From NCBI RefSeq assembly GCF_008704795.1, contig NZ_CP023690.1, positions 2,304,501-2,368,500 on the forward strand: a DNA stretch of 64,000 nt, in the 5' to 3' direction. Positions 52,931-61,532 of this stretch are shown here, one piece after another (positions within the stretch are counted from its first letter, which is position 1; each line of letters starts with the position of its first letter). The DNA comes from Streptomyces spectabilis (lineage in GTDB: Bacteria; Actinomycetota; Actinomycetes; Streptomycetales; Streptomycetaceae). Under the pieces are notes generated by a model. The model had not been told where the DNA came from. It did not search any database and saw nothing but the letters and a program-made list of their open reading frames with translations. The translations under genes were made by a program, and so were the position numbers.

Positions 52931-53287
52931 ATGCAGACCATCGGGCTCAAGTCGTCACGCAGGGATCTGCGGCCGCTGCTCGCGGGAGCGGCCGCCACGG
53001 CCGCGTGCGTCGGGGCGCTGTTCGCGCTGCTCGACCTCTCCTCGCCGGTGCGCGGCCCCCTGACCCTCTTCTTCCTCGTCGCCGCCCCCGCCGCCGCGGT
53101 CGCGCACTGGCTGCGGGGACTCGACCTCTGGGGCCGTGCCCTCGCCTCCGTCTCGGCGGCGATCGTGGTCGACCTGCTGGTCGCCCAGGCCATGCTGGCC
53201 CTGCACGTGTGGTCGGTCCGCGGTGGTGTCGCGGCGGTCGCGGGGATCAGCTCGGCCATCTTCCTGTCGGCACTGGCGCGGCGTTAG
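52931..53287 (+). CDS. Small four-helix membrane protein
   Basis: A 118-residue protein with four predicted helices (LLAGAAATAACVGALFALL, TLFFLVAAPAAAVAHWL, VSAAIVVDLLVAQAMLAL, VAAVAGISSAIFLSAL) and a basic N-terminus (SSRRDLR). GGGGGG lies 10 bases before the ATG at 52931. It is 34 bp upstream of the acyltransferase gene and probably the first gene of that transcript. I do not recognise a family; an accessory of cell-surface polysaccharide assembly is likely from position. Confidence 0.6.
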   Translation: MQTIGLKSSRRDLRPLLAGAAATAACVGALFALLDLSSPVRGPLTLFFLVAAPAAAVAHWLRGLDLWGRALASVSAAIVVDLLVAQAMLALHVWSVRGGVAAVAGISSAIFLSALARR

Positions 53288-53321
53288 CGCCACCGCGCCC
53301 CGAGGAGACGGACTTCTTGTC

Positions 53322-54425
53322 GTGGAGATCACCGTCCACCGCCCCGGCGAACTCACCGCGGCGGACCGGGCGGCCTGGACCGCCCTGCAGTCCAAGGCCC
53401 ATCTGAACGGCTCGCCGAACCTCGCGAACCCCTTCCTCTCCCCCGAGTTCACGCTCGCCGTGGCCCGGGTGCGGCGCGACGTGCGGATCGCGGTCGTCCG
53501 GGAGGACGGCGAGCCCGCCGCGTTCTTCCCGTACCAGAGATCCCTGACCGGGGTCGGCCGCGCCGTCGGCCTCGGCGTCTCCGACAGCCAGGGCATCGTG
53601 CACCGGCCGGGCTTCACCTGGGACGCCCGTCACCTCCTGCGCGCCTGCGGCCTGGTGATGTACGAGTACGACCACCTCGTGGACAGCCAGCCGGCGTTCG
53701 AGGCCGGGGCCACCGGCTCCTACGCCTCCCCCGTCCTGGATCTCGACCAGGGCTACGACGCCTACCTCGGCCATCTGCGCAGCCATGCGCCGAAGTTCCT
53801 GCGCAGCACCCGCGCCAAGGGCCGCAAACTCGCCCGCGACCACGATGCGGTACGCTACGTACACGACGAGCGTGACCCCAAGGCGCTGCGCACGCTGATG
53901 GCCTGGAAGTCCGCGCAGTACCGCAGGACCGGCCGCAGCGACCGCTTCGCGCACGCCTGGATCACCCAGCTGGTGCACCAGCTCTTCCACACCCGCTCGG
54001 AGACCTTCCAGGGGCTGCTCTCCGTGCTCTACGCCGGCGACGCGCCGGTCGCCGCGCACTTCGGGCCGCGCACCGAGCGCGTGCTCTCCTGCTGGTTCCC
54101 GGCCTACGACCCGGCGTTCGCGAAGTACTCGCCCGGCCTGCTGCTGCATCTGCACATGGCCGAGGCGGCCGCCGCCGACGGCATCGCCCACCTCGATCTC
54201 GGGCGCGGCCAGAAGCAGTACAAGGACTCCCTCAAGACACGGGAACTGACCGTGTCCGAGGGGTGGGTGGCGCTGCGCCACCCCATGGCTCTCGGCCATC
54301 GTGCGCATCGCGCGCCGGTCCGGGCGCTGCGCAACACCGTCGTATCCCGACCGGAATTGTTCGAACCGGCGGATCGCCTGCTCAAGGGCCTGGGAAAGAT
54401 CCGTTCCCGGCGTCGGAAAGAGTGA
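53322..54425 (+). CDS. CelD/BcsL-family acyltransferase (GNAT fold)
   Basis: A 367-residue cytoplasmic protein of the double-GNAT family found in polysaccharide loci (CelD/BcsL, FemX-like). Typical stretches are GYDAYLGHLRSHAPKFLRSTRAKGRKLARD, a central LRTLMAWKSAQYRRTGR and the C-terminal HLDLGRGQKQYKDSLKTRE. Members acylate sugar units or carrier-linked intermediates. The GTG at 53322 is chosen because it begins the conserved EITVHRPGELTAAD; GAGGAG lies 13 bases upstream. A 430-bp gap separates it from the glycosyltransferases. Confidence 0.83.
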   Translation: MEITVHRPGELTAADRAAWTALQSKAHLNGSPNLANPFLSPEFTLAVARVRRDVRIAVVREDGEPAAFFPYQRSLTGVGRAVGLGVSDSQGIVHRPGFTWDARHLLRACGLVMYEYDHLVDSQPAFEAGATGSYASPVLDLDQGYDAYLGHLRSHAPKFLRSTRAKGRKLARDHDAVRYVHDERDPKALRTLMAWKSAQYRRTGRSDRFAHAWITQLVHQLFHTRSETFQGLLSVLYAGDAPVAAHFGPRTERVLSCWFPAYDPAFAKYSPGLLLHLHMAEAAAADGIAHLDLGRGQKQYKDSLKTRELTVSEGWVALRHPMALGHRAHRAPVRALRNTVVSRPELFEPADRLLKGLGKIRSRRRKE

Positions 54426-54855
54426 GAAGCGCTCAGGAAGCGCCAGGGAACGTCAGAGAAGAGCCAGTGAACAGGGCACATCCAAAGTGTCCTAAGACAA
54501 CGGTCAATTTATCGAAAACGTGAGACCTCGTTCCAGGTCTTGCCATACGGTCGCAAGCATCAATACCGTCGTACATCCACCCGCAACGGTCCATCGGCAG
54601 TCGGTCAAGGGGAGGGCTCAAGACCGCGATGGTCCCGGCGCGGGGCGCGGTTGGGGGGTGCCCGTGCCCGGTGACCACAAGTCGTCCGGGTCACGTGCCG
54701 CGTAGTCATGCCAGCTCACCCGGGCGTGTCCCGGGGCTCACCGCACAAGGTGGGCTCCGCCATGACCGAAGGTGAGAACCCCCCCTTTCGAACCGGACCC
54801 ACAACCGGACCGCCCGGGGGCGGGCGGTCCACCGGACGAGAGGGACCAGAGACTC
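54426..54855. other. 430-bp leader/promoter region of the glycosyltransferase operon
   Basis: No gene seen. The left part is AT-richer and contains an AGACCT-CGTTCC-AGGTCT hairpin (54523-54540), possibly the terminator of the acyltransferase transcript. The right part becomes GC-rich and ends in a 9-bp perfect hairpin (54807-54830) 25 bp before the start codon, preceded by two AACCGGAC repeats. The length suggests a regulated promoter with a long untranslated leader. Confidence 0.5.
54807..54830 (+). promoter_or_regulatory. Hairpin in the leader of the glycosyltransferase operon
   Basis: GGACCGCCC (54807-54815) pairs with GGGCGGTCC (54822-54830) across a 6-nt loop. It lies close to the ribosome site of the first glycosyltransferase gene. 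It could be an attenuator or a translational control element, or simply an operator. Confidence 0.4.
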
Positions 54856-55752
54856 ATGAGTTCCGTTGTGCGCCCGTTCAATTCGGGCCAAGATCCTTTA
54901 ATCGACCCTTCGAAGAACGGCTCCGCCGCGAAGTCGGCGCGGCCGTCCACGACCAAAAGCGGATTGCCCGCCATTCCGAGCCAGCACCAATACCGGCCGG
55001 TCTCCTCACACCTGGCGATTGCGCCTCCGGTGAGCATCGTGATTCCCGCGATGAACGAAGCGGAGAATCTTCCCTATGTGTTCAAGACCCTGCCCGAGTG
55101 GATCCATGAAGTCGTCCTCGTGGACGGCAATTCCACGGACGACACGGTCAAGGTCGCGCGCGAGCTGTGGCCGGACGTGAAGGTCGTCCGGCAGCTCGGC
55201 AAGGGCAAGGGCGACGCGCTCATCACCGGCTTCGAGGCGTGCACCGGCGACATCATCGTGATGGTCGACGCGGACGGCTCGGCCGACGGCCACGAGATCG
55301 TCTCCTACGTCTCCGCGCTCGTCTCCGGCGCCGACTTCGCCAAGGGCTCCCGGTTCGCCAACGGCGGCGGCACGGACGACATGACGCTCATCCGCAAGCT
55401 CGGCAACTTCGCCCTGTGCGCGGTCGTGAACGCCAAGTTCGGCGCCCGGTACACGGACCTGTGCTACGGCTACAACGCCTTCTGGCGGCACTGCCTCGAC
55501 AAGATCGAGCTCGACTGCACCGGCTTCGAGGTCGAGACGCTGATGAACATCCGCGTCGTCAAGGCGGGGCTCAAGGTCCAGGAGATCCCGAGCCACGAGT
55601 ACCTGCGCATCCACGGCGTGAGCAATCTCCGCGCGGTGCGCGACGGCCTGCGGGTGCTCAAGGTGATCCTCACCGAGCGCTCCAACAGGCGTACCCAACG
55701 GCGGAGCACACGCGCCGCCGCCCTCTCGGCGGGCCAGGGAGAGGTTTCTTGA
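54856..55752 (+). CDS. Family-2 glycosyltransferase (dolichol-phosphate-mannose synthase-like)
   Basis: A 298-residue GT-A enzyme. A 55-residue polar N-terminal extension precedes VSIVIPAMNEAENLPYVF. The donor-binding DAD is at 138-140 (VMVDADGSADG), and the acceptor region holds YGYNAFWRHCLDKIELDCTGFEVET. It most resembles polyprenyl-phosphate glycosyl transferases. Codon 15 is TTA (54898-54900), so translation probably needs the bldA tRNA. It overlaps the next gene by 4 bp (TTGA). Start ATG at 54856; upstream frames are not coding by composition. Confidence 0.9.
   Translation: MSSVVRPFNSGQDPLIDPSKNGSAAKSARPSTTKSGLPAIPSQHQYRPVSSHLAIAPPVSIVIPAMNEAENLPYVFKTLPEWIHEVVLVDGNSTDDTVKVARELWPDVKVVRQLGKGKGDALITGFEACTGDIIVMVDADGSADGHEIVSYVSALVSGADFAKGSRFANGGGTDDMTLIRKLGNFALCAVVNAKFGARYTDLCYGYNAFWRHCLDKIELDCTGFEVETLMNIRVVKAGLKVQEIPSHEYLRIHGVSNLRAVRDGLRVLKVILTERSNRRTQRRSTRAAALSAGQGEVS
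54898..54900 (+). promoter_or_regulatory. TTA (bldA-type) leucine codon in the first glycosyltransferase
   Basis: In frame as GAT CCT TTA ATC GAC. It is codon 15 of the first gene in an overlapping operon, where failure to translate would also reduce the coupled downstream genes. The first dozen or so codons also use unusual A/T third positions (AGT, GTT, AAT, CAA, GAT, CCT). Confidence 0.8.
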
Positions 55753-56756
55753 TCACTATCTCGGTGGTCATCTGCGTGTACACCGAGGACCGCTGGGAGG
55801 ACATCCTCTCGGCGGTCGCCTCGGTCCGGGCGCAGTCCCGCCCGGCGCACGAGACCCTCCTCGTGGTCGACCACAACACATCGCTGCGAGAACGCCTCGC
55901 CAAGGAGTACAAGGAGGCGCCGCACGTGCGGGTGCTCGCGAACGCGGGCCCCCGCGGCCTGTCCGCGGGCCGCAACACCGGCATCGCCGCGTCCGGCGGC
56001 GAGGTCATCGCCTTCCTCGACGACGACGCGGTCGCCGAGCGCGACTGGCTGCTGCGCTTCGCCGAGGCCTACGACGACCCGCAGGTGTTCGCCGTCGGCG
56101 GCGCCACCCGGCCGGTGTGGGCCTCGCGGCGCAGGCCCGCCTGGTTCCCCGAGGAGTTCGACTGGGTCGTCGGGTGCATGTACCGGGGCCACCCGACCGG
56201 CCGGGTGCGGGTGCGCAACGTGCTCGGCGGCAACGCCTCCTTCCGGCGCACCGCCTTCGAGTCCGCAGGCGGCTTCGCCACCGGCATCGGCCGCGACGGC
56301 GACAAGCGCCCGCTGGGCTGCGAGGAGACGGAGCTGTGCATCCGGCTCACCCGCGCCCGGCCGGACGCCGTGCTGCTCATCGACGACCGGGCGGTCATCC
56401 ACCACCGGGTGCCCGCCGCCCGCGAGCGGTTCCGCTACTTCCGCACCCGCGCCTACGCCGAGGGGCTCTCCAAGGCCCTGGTGGCCCGCAGCGTGGGGGC
56501 GGACAAGGGCCTGGAGTCCGAGCGGCGCTACACCACGCGGGTGCTGCCCGCCGGGGTGGGGCGCGGTCTGCGGGACGCGCTGCTCGGCCGCCCCGGCGGC
56601 GCGGGCCGCGCGGGCGCCATCGTGACGGGCGTGGTCGCGGCGGCCGGTGGGTACGTCATCGGGAGCGTTCGCGCGCGCAGGGCGGGGACGGAGTTCTCCG
56701 TCGTGGACGTGGTGGAGGGCCCCGAGGAGAGACGCAGCGAGGGGGCGACCGGATGA
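55749..56756 (+). CDS. Family-2 glycosyltransferase
   Basis: A 335-residue GT-A enzyme with a TTG start overlapping the previous stop (TTGA) and GGGAGAGG upstream. It opens ITISVVICVYTEDRWEDILSAVASV. The metal site DDD is at 91-93 (IAFLDDDAVAERDW), and CEETELCIRL is the acceptor/catalytic ETE region. A hydrophobic stretch near the C-terminus (AGAIVTGVVAAAGGYVIGSV) may attach it to the membrane. It resembles succinoglycan and hyaluronan-type chain transferases. Confidence 0.9.
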   Translation: MITISVVICVYTEDRWEDILSAVASVRAQSRPAHETLLVVDHNTSLRERLAKEYKEAPHVRVLANAGPRGLSAGRNTGIAASGGEVIAFLDDDAVAERDWLLRFAEAYDDPQVFAVGGATRPVWASRRRPAWFPEEFDWVVGCMYRGHPTGRVRVRNVLGGNASFRRTAFESAGGFATGIGRDGDKRPLGCEETELCIRLTRARPDAVLLIDDRAVIHHRVPAARERFRYFRTRAYAEGLSKALVARSVGADKGLESERRYTTRVLPAGVGRGLRDALLGRPGGAGRAGAIVTGVVAAAGGYVIGSVRARRAGTEFSVVDVVEGPEERRSEGATG

Positions 56757-57556
56757 CCCGAAGAGGGATCCCCATATTCATGTACCACTCGGTCGCGCCG
56801 CAGCCGAACGACGCGACGCACGAGCTGTCCGTGTCCCCGGAGGCGTTCGGGGAGCAGATGGAGGTGCTCCGCGCGCTCGGCTGCACCCCGCTCACCACCG
56901 CGCAGCTGGCCTGGCACTGGCGCAACCCGAGCCGGCCGCTGCCCACCCGGCCGGTCCTGATCACCTTCGACGACGGCTACGAGGGCGTGCACCGGCACGC
57001 CATGCCCGTGCTCGCCAAGCAGGGGTTCGCCTCGACGCTGTTCATCGCGACGGGCTGGCTGCGCGGCACGTACGACACCGGGGGCGGCCTCGACACCATG
57101 CTCACCTGGGACCAGGTGCGCGACCTCGCCGAGTCCGACGTGGAGATCGGCGGGCACAGCCACACCCATCCGCAGCTCGACCAGCTCTCGGACGACGCCC
57201 TGTGGTTCGAGGTGATCCGCTGCAAGGAGATCCTGGCGGCCGAACTCGGCTCCCCGCCGGTGTCGTTCGCCTACCCGTACGGCTACTCCAGCCGCCGGGT
57301 GCGGCGCACGGTGCGGGGCGCCGGGTTCTGCCAGTCGCTCGCCGTGGGGAACACCCTGGCACGCAGAGGCCAGGGCCCGTACGCGCTGCGCCGGGTGACG
57401 GTGCGGCGCAGTACGGGCCCGGAGGAGTTCGAGCGGCTCGCCGAGGGCCGTTCGATCACCCGGACCTTCGCCGGGGACCGGGTCCTCACCAAGGGATACG
57501 CGATAGTCCGCCGTTGCCAACAAGCCCGCCGGAAGGCAGCTCGCTCCCGTGTCTGA
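56753..57556 (+). CDS. Polysaccharide deacetylase (carbohydrate esterase 4)
   Basis: A 267-residue NodB-type deacetylase. Motif 1 is TFDDGYE (Asp73, Asp74) and motif 2 is HSHTH with metal ligands His135 and His139. Motif 3 lies in SFAYPYGYSS. No signal peptide is visible, so it may act on lipid-linked intermediates in the cytoplasm, or be exported another way. It would remove N-acetyl groups from hexosamine units. ATG overlaps the previous stop by 4 bp, and its end overlaps the next gene by 8 bp. Confidence 0.9.
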   Translation: MTRRGIPIFMYHSVAPQPNDATHELSVSPEAFGEQMEVLRALGCTPLTTAQLAWHWRNPSRPLPTRPVLITFDDGYEGVHRHAMPVLAKQGFASTLFIATGWLRGTYDTGGGLDTMLTWDQVRDLAESDVEIGGHSHTHPQLDQLSDDALWFEVIRCKEILAAELGSPPVSFAYPYGYSSRRVRRTVRGAGFCQSLAVGNTLARRGQGPYALRRVTVRRSTGPEEFERLAEGRSITRTFAGDRVLTKGYAIVRRCQQARRKAARSRV

Positions 57557-60500
57557 CACGACCACCGCACAGGCAGAGGTCACTGGGACCACCAGCAGTA
57601 CCGGCGGCGCACCGCCGACCGGCGGAAAGGAGAGAAGGTCCCGGAGGATGCGTCTGCCAGGGGCGGGCGGGGGCAGCCCGCTGTTCCGCAACGCGTACGC
57701 GCTCATGCTGAACACCGGCATTTCCGGTCTGCTCGGCCTGGGCTTCTGGCTGGCCGCCGCGCGCTACTACTCGGAGTCGGCGGTCGGCCAGGGCTCGGCG
57801 GCCATCGCGGCGATGAAGCTCCTCGCGGGCGTCACCGCCGTGACGCTCACGGGCGCCCTCGCGCGCTTCATCCCGGTGGCGGGCCGCGCCACCGGAAAGC
57901 TCATCTTCCGCACCTACGCGGGCAGTTCGGTCATCGTCGGGTTCGTGGCGCTGCTCTTCCTGTTCACGCTCGACCTGTGGGGCCCCTCGTACCGCTTCCT
58001 GCACGGGCCGCTCGCCGGGATCGGCTTCGTCGCGGCGGTCGTGGCCTGGTGTCTGCTCACGCTCCAGGACGGCGTGCTCACGGGCCTGCGCAGCGCGTTC
58101 TGGGTGCCGGTGGGCAACACCGTGTTCTCCGTGGTCAAGCTCGTCCTGCTGATCGCCCTCGCCGCGGCCATCCCGACGGCCGGGGTATTCGTGTCGTGGG
58201 TGGCCGCCATCGCCCTGTCGGTGGTGCCGCTCGGCTGGCTGGTGTTCCGGCGCCTCGTGCCGCGCCACGTGCGGGTCACCGAGGGCAAGGCGCAGCCGCC
58301 GTCGATGCGCGAGATAGGGCGCTTCCTCGCCGGTGACTACACGGGCTCGCTGTTCTCGCTCGCCGTGGTGTACCTGGTCCCGGTGATCGTCGCCTCGCAG
58401 GTCAGCTCCGAGGACAACGCGTACTTCTACATCACGACGACCATCGCGGGCACCATGAACCTGCTGGCGATCAACATGGGTGCCTCGCTGACCGTCGAGG
58501 GGGCGCACGACCCGGCGCGGCTCGCCGCGAACACCCGCGCGGCGCTGCGCCGCATGCTGCGGATCATGCTGCCGATCTGCGCGATCACCTTCCTGGGCGC
58601 GCCCTACATCCTGCACGTGTTCGGGCAGGGCTACTCCGAGGCGGCGACACCGCTGCTGCGCTGGTTCGCGGTGGGGACGGCGCTGCGGATCGTCATGGAG
58701 ACGTACTTCGCCGTCCTGCGGGCACAGAGCCGCACGTCCGGGCTTGCCTGGCTGCAGGGCCTGCTGTGCGCGCTCGTCCTCGGTCTGACCCTCGTCCTGC
58801 TGCCGCGGATGGGCCTGACGGGCGCGGGCGTCGCGGAGATCTCCAGCCTCGCGGTGATCGTGACGATCGCGGCGCCCAAGCTGTACGCGATCACGCACCG
58901 GACTCCACCGGAGGCGGCCCCGGACGGCGACCTCGCGGACCTCGGCACCTCGGACGTCCCGGTGTCACCGCAGGCCCGCCCGCAGGGCCCCGCCCTCGCC
59001 AAGGCCCCCGGGCACCAGCACGGCCCGGCGTGGGCCCTGCGCGACTCCCTCGACGCGGACACCCTGCAACTGGCCATCCACCGGGCCGACCTGGATCATC
59101 AGGAGCGCAGGCCGGACGTGCGGCCGGGCCCGGCGACGCCGGTGTTCGGCACGCGGGCGTATCCGGGTTCGGGGCACACGACGGGGGGCGGCATGGACGG
59201 GCACCGGCCCACCTGGGCCGTGGGGCGGCCGTTCGGCGGCACGCCGTCGCGCGGGACACCCGTGGAGCGCCCGGACACCGCCCGCGCCCCGGGTTCCGCC
59301 ACGGGGTCGGCCGCCGTGCCGTCACCGGGGCAGGGCTCGCCCGGTTCACCGGGCATGAAGACACCGACACCCGTCACGGGCACCCCGGCCTCCCGGGGCA
59401 CGGCAGGGGGCACCGCGGCGAAGTCGCCCGCGCCGCCCGCCGGTTCACCGGCGCCCGCCGCCCCCGCGCCCCCGGCGCCGCGCCGCACCGCCCCGGCCGC
59501 GTCCCGCGCCCCGCTGGTGCTCGGGCTGCTCCTCGCGCTCGCCCTCGGCCTGTACTGGGTGCCCGCGCTCGGGCTCGGCGAGGGCGACCTCGACGCGATG
59601 GGCGGGCTCGGTCTCGTCTCCGTGCTGCCGGTGCCCACGTTGGTCGGCGCGGTGCTCCTCGTGGTCGTGTTCGCCTCGCTGCTCCGTCTGGAGCGGCCCC
59701 TGACCTGGCTGCTCGCGGTGACGCTCGTCGCCACCGTGGTGTCGCTGCACGCGCTGCCCGCCGTCATCGAGACCGAGCCGCGGTTCGCGACGGCCTGGCA
59801 GCACCTGGGCTTCATGGAGTACATCGACAGGACCGGCACGGCGGCGCCCGACCTGGACGCGCGCTGGAGCTGGCCCGGGTTCTTCGCGGGCGCCACGTTC
59901 CTCGCCGAGGCCTGCGGCGTCTCGGACCTGACCGAGCTCATCCGCTGGTGGCCGCTGGCCGTCCAGCTCCTGTACCTGCCGCCGATGTTCCTGCTCACGC
60001 GCCACATGCGGGCGAGCTGGCGGGCCAAGTGGACGGGCCTGTGGCTCTTCGTCCTGAGCGGCTGGGTGGGCCAGGACTACTTCTCCCCGCAGGGCTTCAC
60101 GTATCTGCTGTACATCGTCTTCGTGGCGATCCTGCTCGTGTGGTTCCGCGCGCCCCGCGTGCTCTGGTCGAAGCGGCGGCCCGGCGAGGCCGAGGTGGAG
60201 CCCGCGGACCGGCGGCAGCAGGCGGTGCTGCTCCTGGTCCTCATGGGCCTGTTCGCGGCCACGGTGCCCGCGCACCAGCTGACGCCGTTCGTGATGCTCG
60301 GCGTCGTCACGGCCCTCGTGCTCGTGCGCCGCTGCGAACTGCGGGGCCTGCCGCTGCTCTTCGGCGTCCTCGTGGTGCTCTGGCTCGGCTTCCTCGCGGA
60401 GCCGTACTGGTCGGGCCACTTCGACGAGCTGTTCGGCGGCGTCGGCGGCGTCGGCGGCAATGTGTCCTCGTCGGTCTCCGGCCGGATCGAGGGCGGCGAC

Positions 60501-61508
60501 CCCACACACAAGCTGGTCCTGTACACGCGCGTGGCGCTCGCCGGGAGCCTGCTCGCGCTCGCCTGCTGCGGCTGGCTGCGCAGGCGCAGGCTCAAGTACC
60601 GCGAGGTGTCCCTCGTCGTCCTGGCCTTCGTGCCGTTCCTGGGCTTCGGCATGCAGAGCTACGGCGGCGAGATGGCGCTGCGCGTCTTCATGTTCGCGCT
60701 GCCGGGGGTGGCCCTCCTCGGCGGGCTCGCGCTGTTCCCGCGCACCGGCGCCACCGCCAAGGAGCGGGACCGCGACCGGGTGAGCCTCGCGCCGTACGCC
60801 GCGCTGCTCGCGGGGCTCGTCCTGGTGGGCGGCTTCCTGGTGGCCCGCTGGGGCAACGAGCCCTTCGAGCGCGTCAGGACGGGCGAGGTCGCCGCCATGG
60901 AGTACGTGTACGCGCACGACGACCCGACGGTGCGGCTGCTGTGGATGAGCAACGACACCGTCAACAACGTGACCCCGGCGATCCCCTGGGGCAAGCAGGA
61001 CCCCGAGAAGGTCGAGTACGTGCCCACGCTCGCGCCGCCCGACCCGGACCTGGTGTCGGGCGTGGTGAAGGCGCTCAAGGACTCCGGACCCAACTCGTAT
61101 CTGATGGTCAACCGCGGTCAGACAGTGTACCTCCAGATGGACTCGGGCTATCCGGAGCACTGGGACACCCGCCTGGTGCGGAACCTGGACAAGCGCGCGG
61201 ATCTGAAGAAGGTCTTCAGCAACGCCGACGCGACGCTGTACACGCTGCGCGAGCGGCCCGACGGCGCGGTCCCGAAGGCGGACCCGGGCGCGGTCGGCCC
61301 CAAGGTGACGTGGACGCCGTGGTCGGTGGTCGGCGCCCTCGCGGTCGTGGCGCTCGTGCTGCTCCTCGCGGCGCGCGAGGTGGTGCGGGTCGCGGCCCGG
61401 CCGAGCGTGGCACAGCAGCGCTGGCTGCAGAGCAGCTTCTGGTTCTCGCTTCCGCTGCTCGCGGTGTTCCTCGCGTCGCTGATCCAGCGGTTCCTGACGA
61501 TGGCGTAG
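57549..61508 (+). CDS. Wzx-like flippase fused to a second polytopic (GT-C/polymerase-like) module
   Basis: A 1319-residue membrane protein. Residues about 45-450 form a MATE/Wzx-type polysaccharide flippase with some 12-14 helices (NAYALMLNTGISGLLGLGFWLAAARYYSESAVGQGSAA). Residues about 450-645 are a Pro/Ala/Gly/Thr-rich disordered linker. Residues about 650-1319 form a second set of about 12 helices. A large outer loop in this module includes EPRFATAWQHLGFMEYIDRTG and WSWPGFFAGATFL; later come SPQGFTYLLYIVF and a soluble C-terminal stretch (VEYVPTLAPPDPDLV). The latter module resembles membrane glycosyltransferases or Wzy-like polymerases. GTG start overlaps the deacetylase by 8 bp. No frameshift or internal stop is seen. 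Confidence 0.82.
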   Translation: MSDTTTAQAEVTGTTSSTGGAPPTGGKERRSRRMRLPGAGGGSPLFRNAYALMLNTGISGLLGLGFWLAAARYYSESAVGQGSAAIAAMKLLAGVTAVTLTGALARFIPVAGRATGKLIFRTYAGSSVIVGFVALLFLFTLDLWGPSYRFLHGPLAGIGFVAAVVAWCLLTLQDGVLTGLRSAFWVPVGNTVFSVVKLVLLIALAAAIPTAGVFVSWVAAIALSVVPLGWLVFRRLVPRHVRVTEGKAQPPSMREIGRFLAGDYTGSLFSLAVVYLVPVIVASQVSSEDNAYFYITTTIAGTMNLLAINMGASLTVEGAHDPARLAANTRAALRRMLRIMLPICAITFLGAPYILHVFGQGYSEAATPLLRWFAVGTALRIVMETYFAVLRAQSRTSGLAWLQGLLCALVLGLTLVLLPRMGLTGAGVAEISSLAVIVTIAAPKLYAITHRTPPEAAPDGDLADLGTSDVPVSPQARPQGPALAKAPGHQHGPAWALRDSLDADTLQLAIHRADLDHQERRPDVRPGPATPVFGTRAYPGSGHTTGGGMDGHRPTWAVGRPFGGTPSRGTPVERPDTARAPGSATGSAAVPSPGQGSPGSPGMKTPTPVTGTPASRGTAGGTAAKSPAPPAGSPAPAAPAPPAPRRTAPAASRAPLVLGLLLALALGLYWVPALGLGEGDLDAMGGLGLVSVLPVPTLVGAVLLVVVFASLLRLERPLTWLLAVTLVATVVSLHALPAVIETEPRFATAWQHLGFMEYIDRTGTAAPDLDARWSWPGFFAGATFLAEACGVSDLTELIRWWPLAVQLLYLPPMFLLTRHMRASWRAKWTGLWLFVLSGWVGQDYFSPQGFTYLLYIVFVAILLVWFRAPRVLWSKRRPGEAEVEPADRRQQAVLLLVLMGLFAATVPAHQLTPFVMLGVVTALVLVRRCELRGLPLLFGVLVVLWLGFLAEPYWSGHFDELFGGVGGVGGNVSSSVSGRIEGGDPTHKLVLYTRVALAGSLLALACCGWLRRRRLKYREVSLVVLAFVPFLGFGMQSYGGEMALRVFMFALPGVALLGGLALFPRTGATAKERDRDRVSLAPYAALLAGLVLVGGFLVARWGNEPFERVRTGEVAAMEYVYAHDDPTVRLLWMSNDTVNNVTPAIPWGKQDPEKVEYVPTLAPPDPDLVSGVVKALKDSGPNSYLMVNRGQTVYLQMDSGYPEHWDTRLVRNLDKRADLKKVFSNADATLYTLRERPDGAVPKADPGAVGPKVTWTPWSVVGALAVVALVLLLAAREVVRVAARPSVAQQRWLQSSFWFSLPLLAVFLASLIQRFLTMA

Positions 61509-61532
61509 CGCGCCGGGCGGGCGTGCGGCGGC

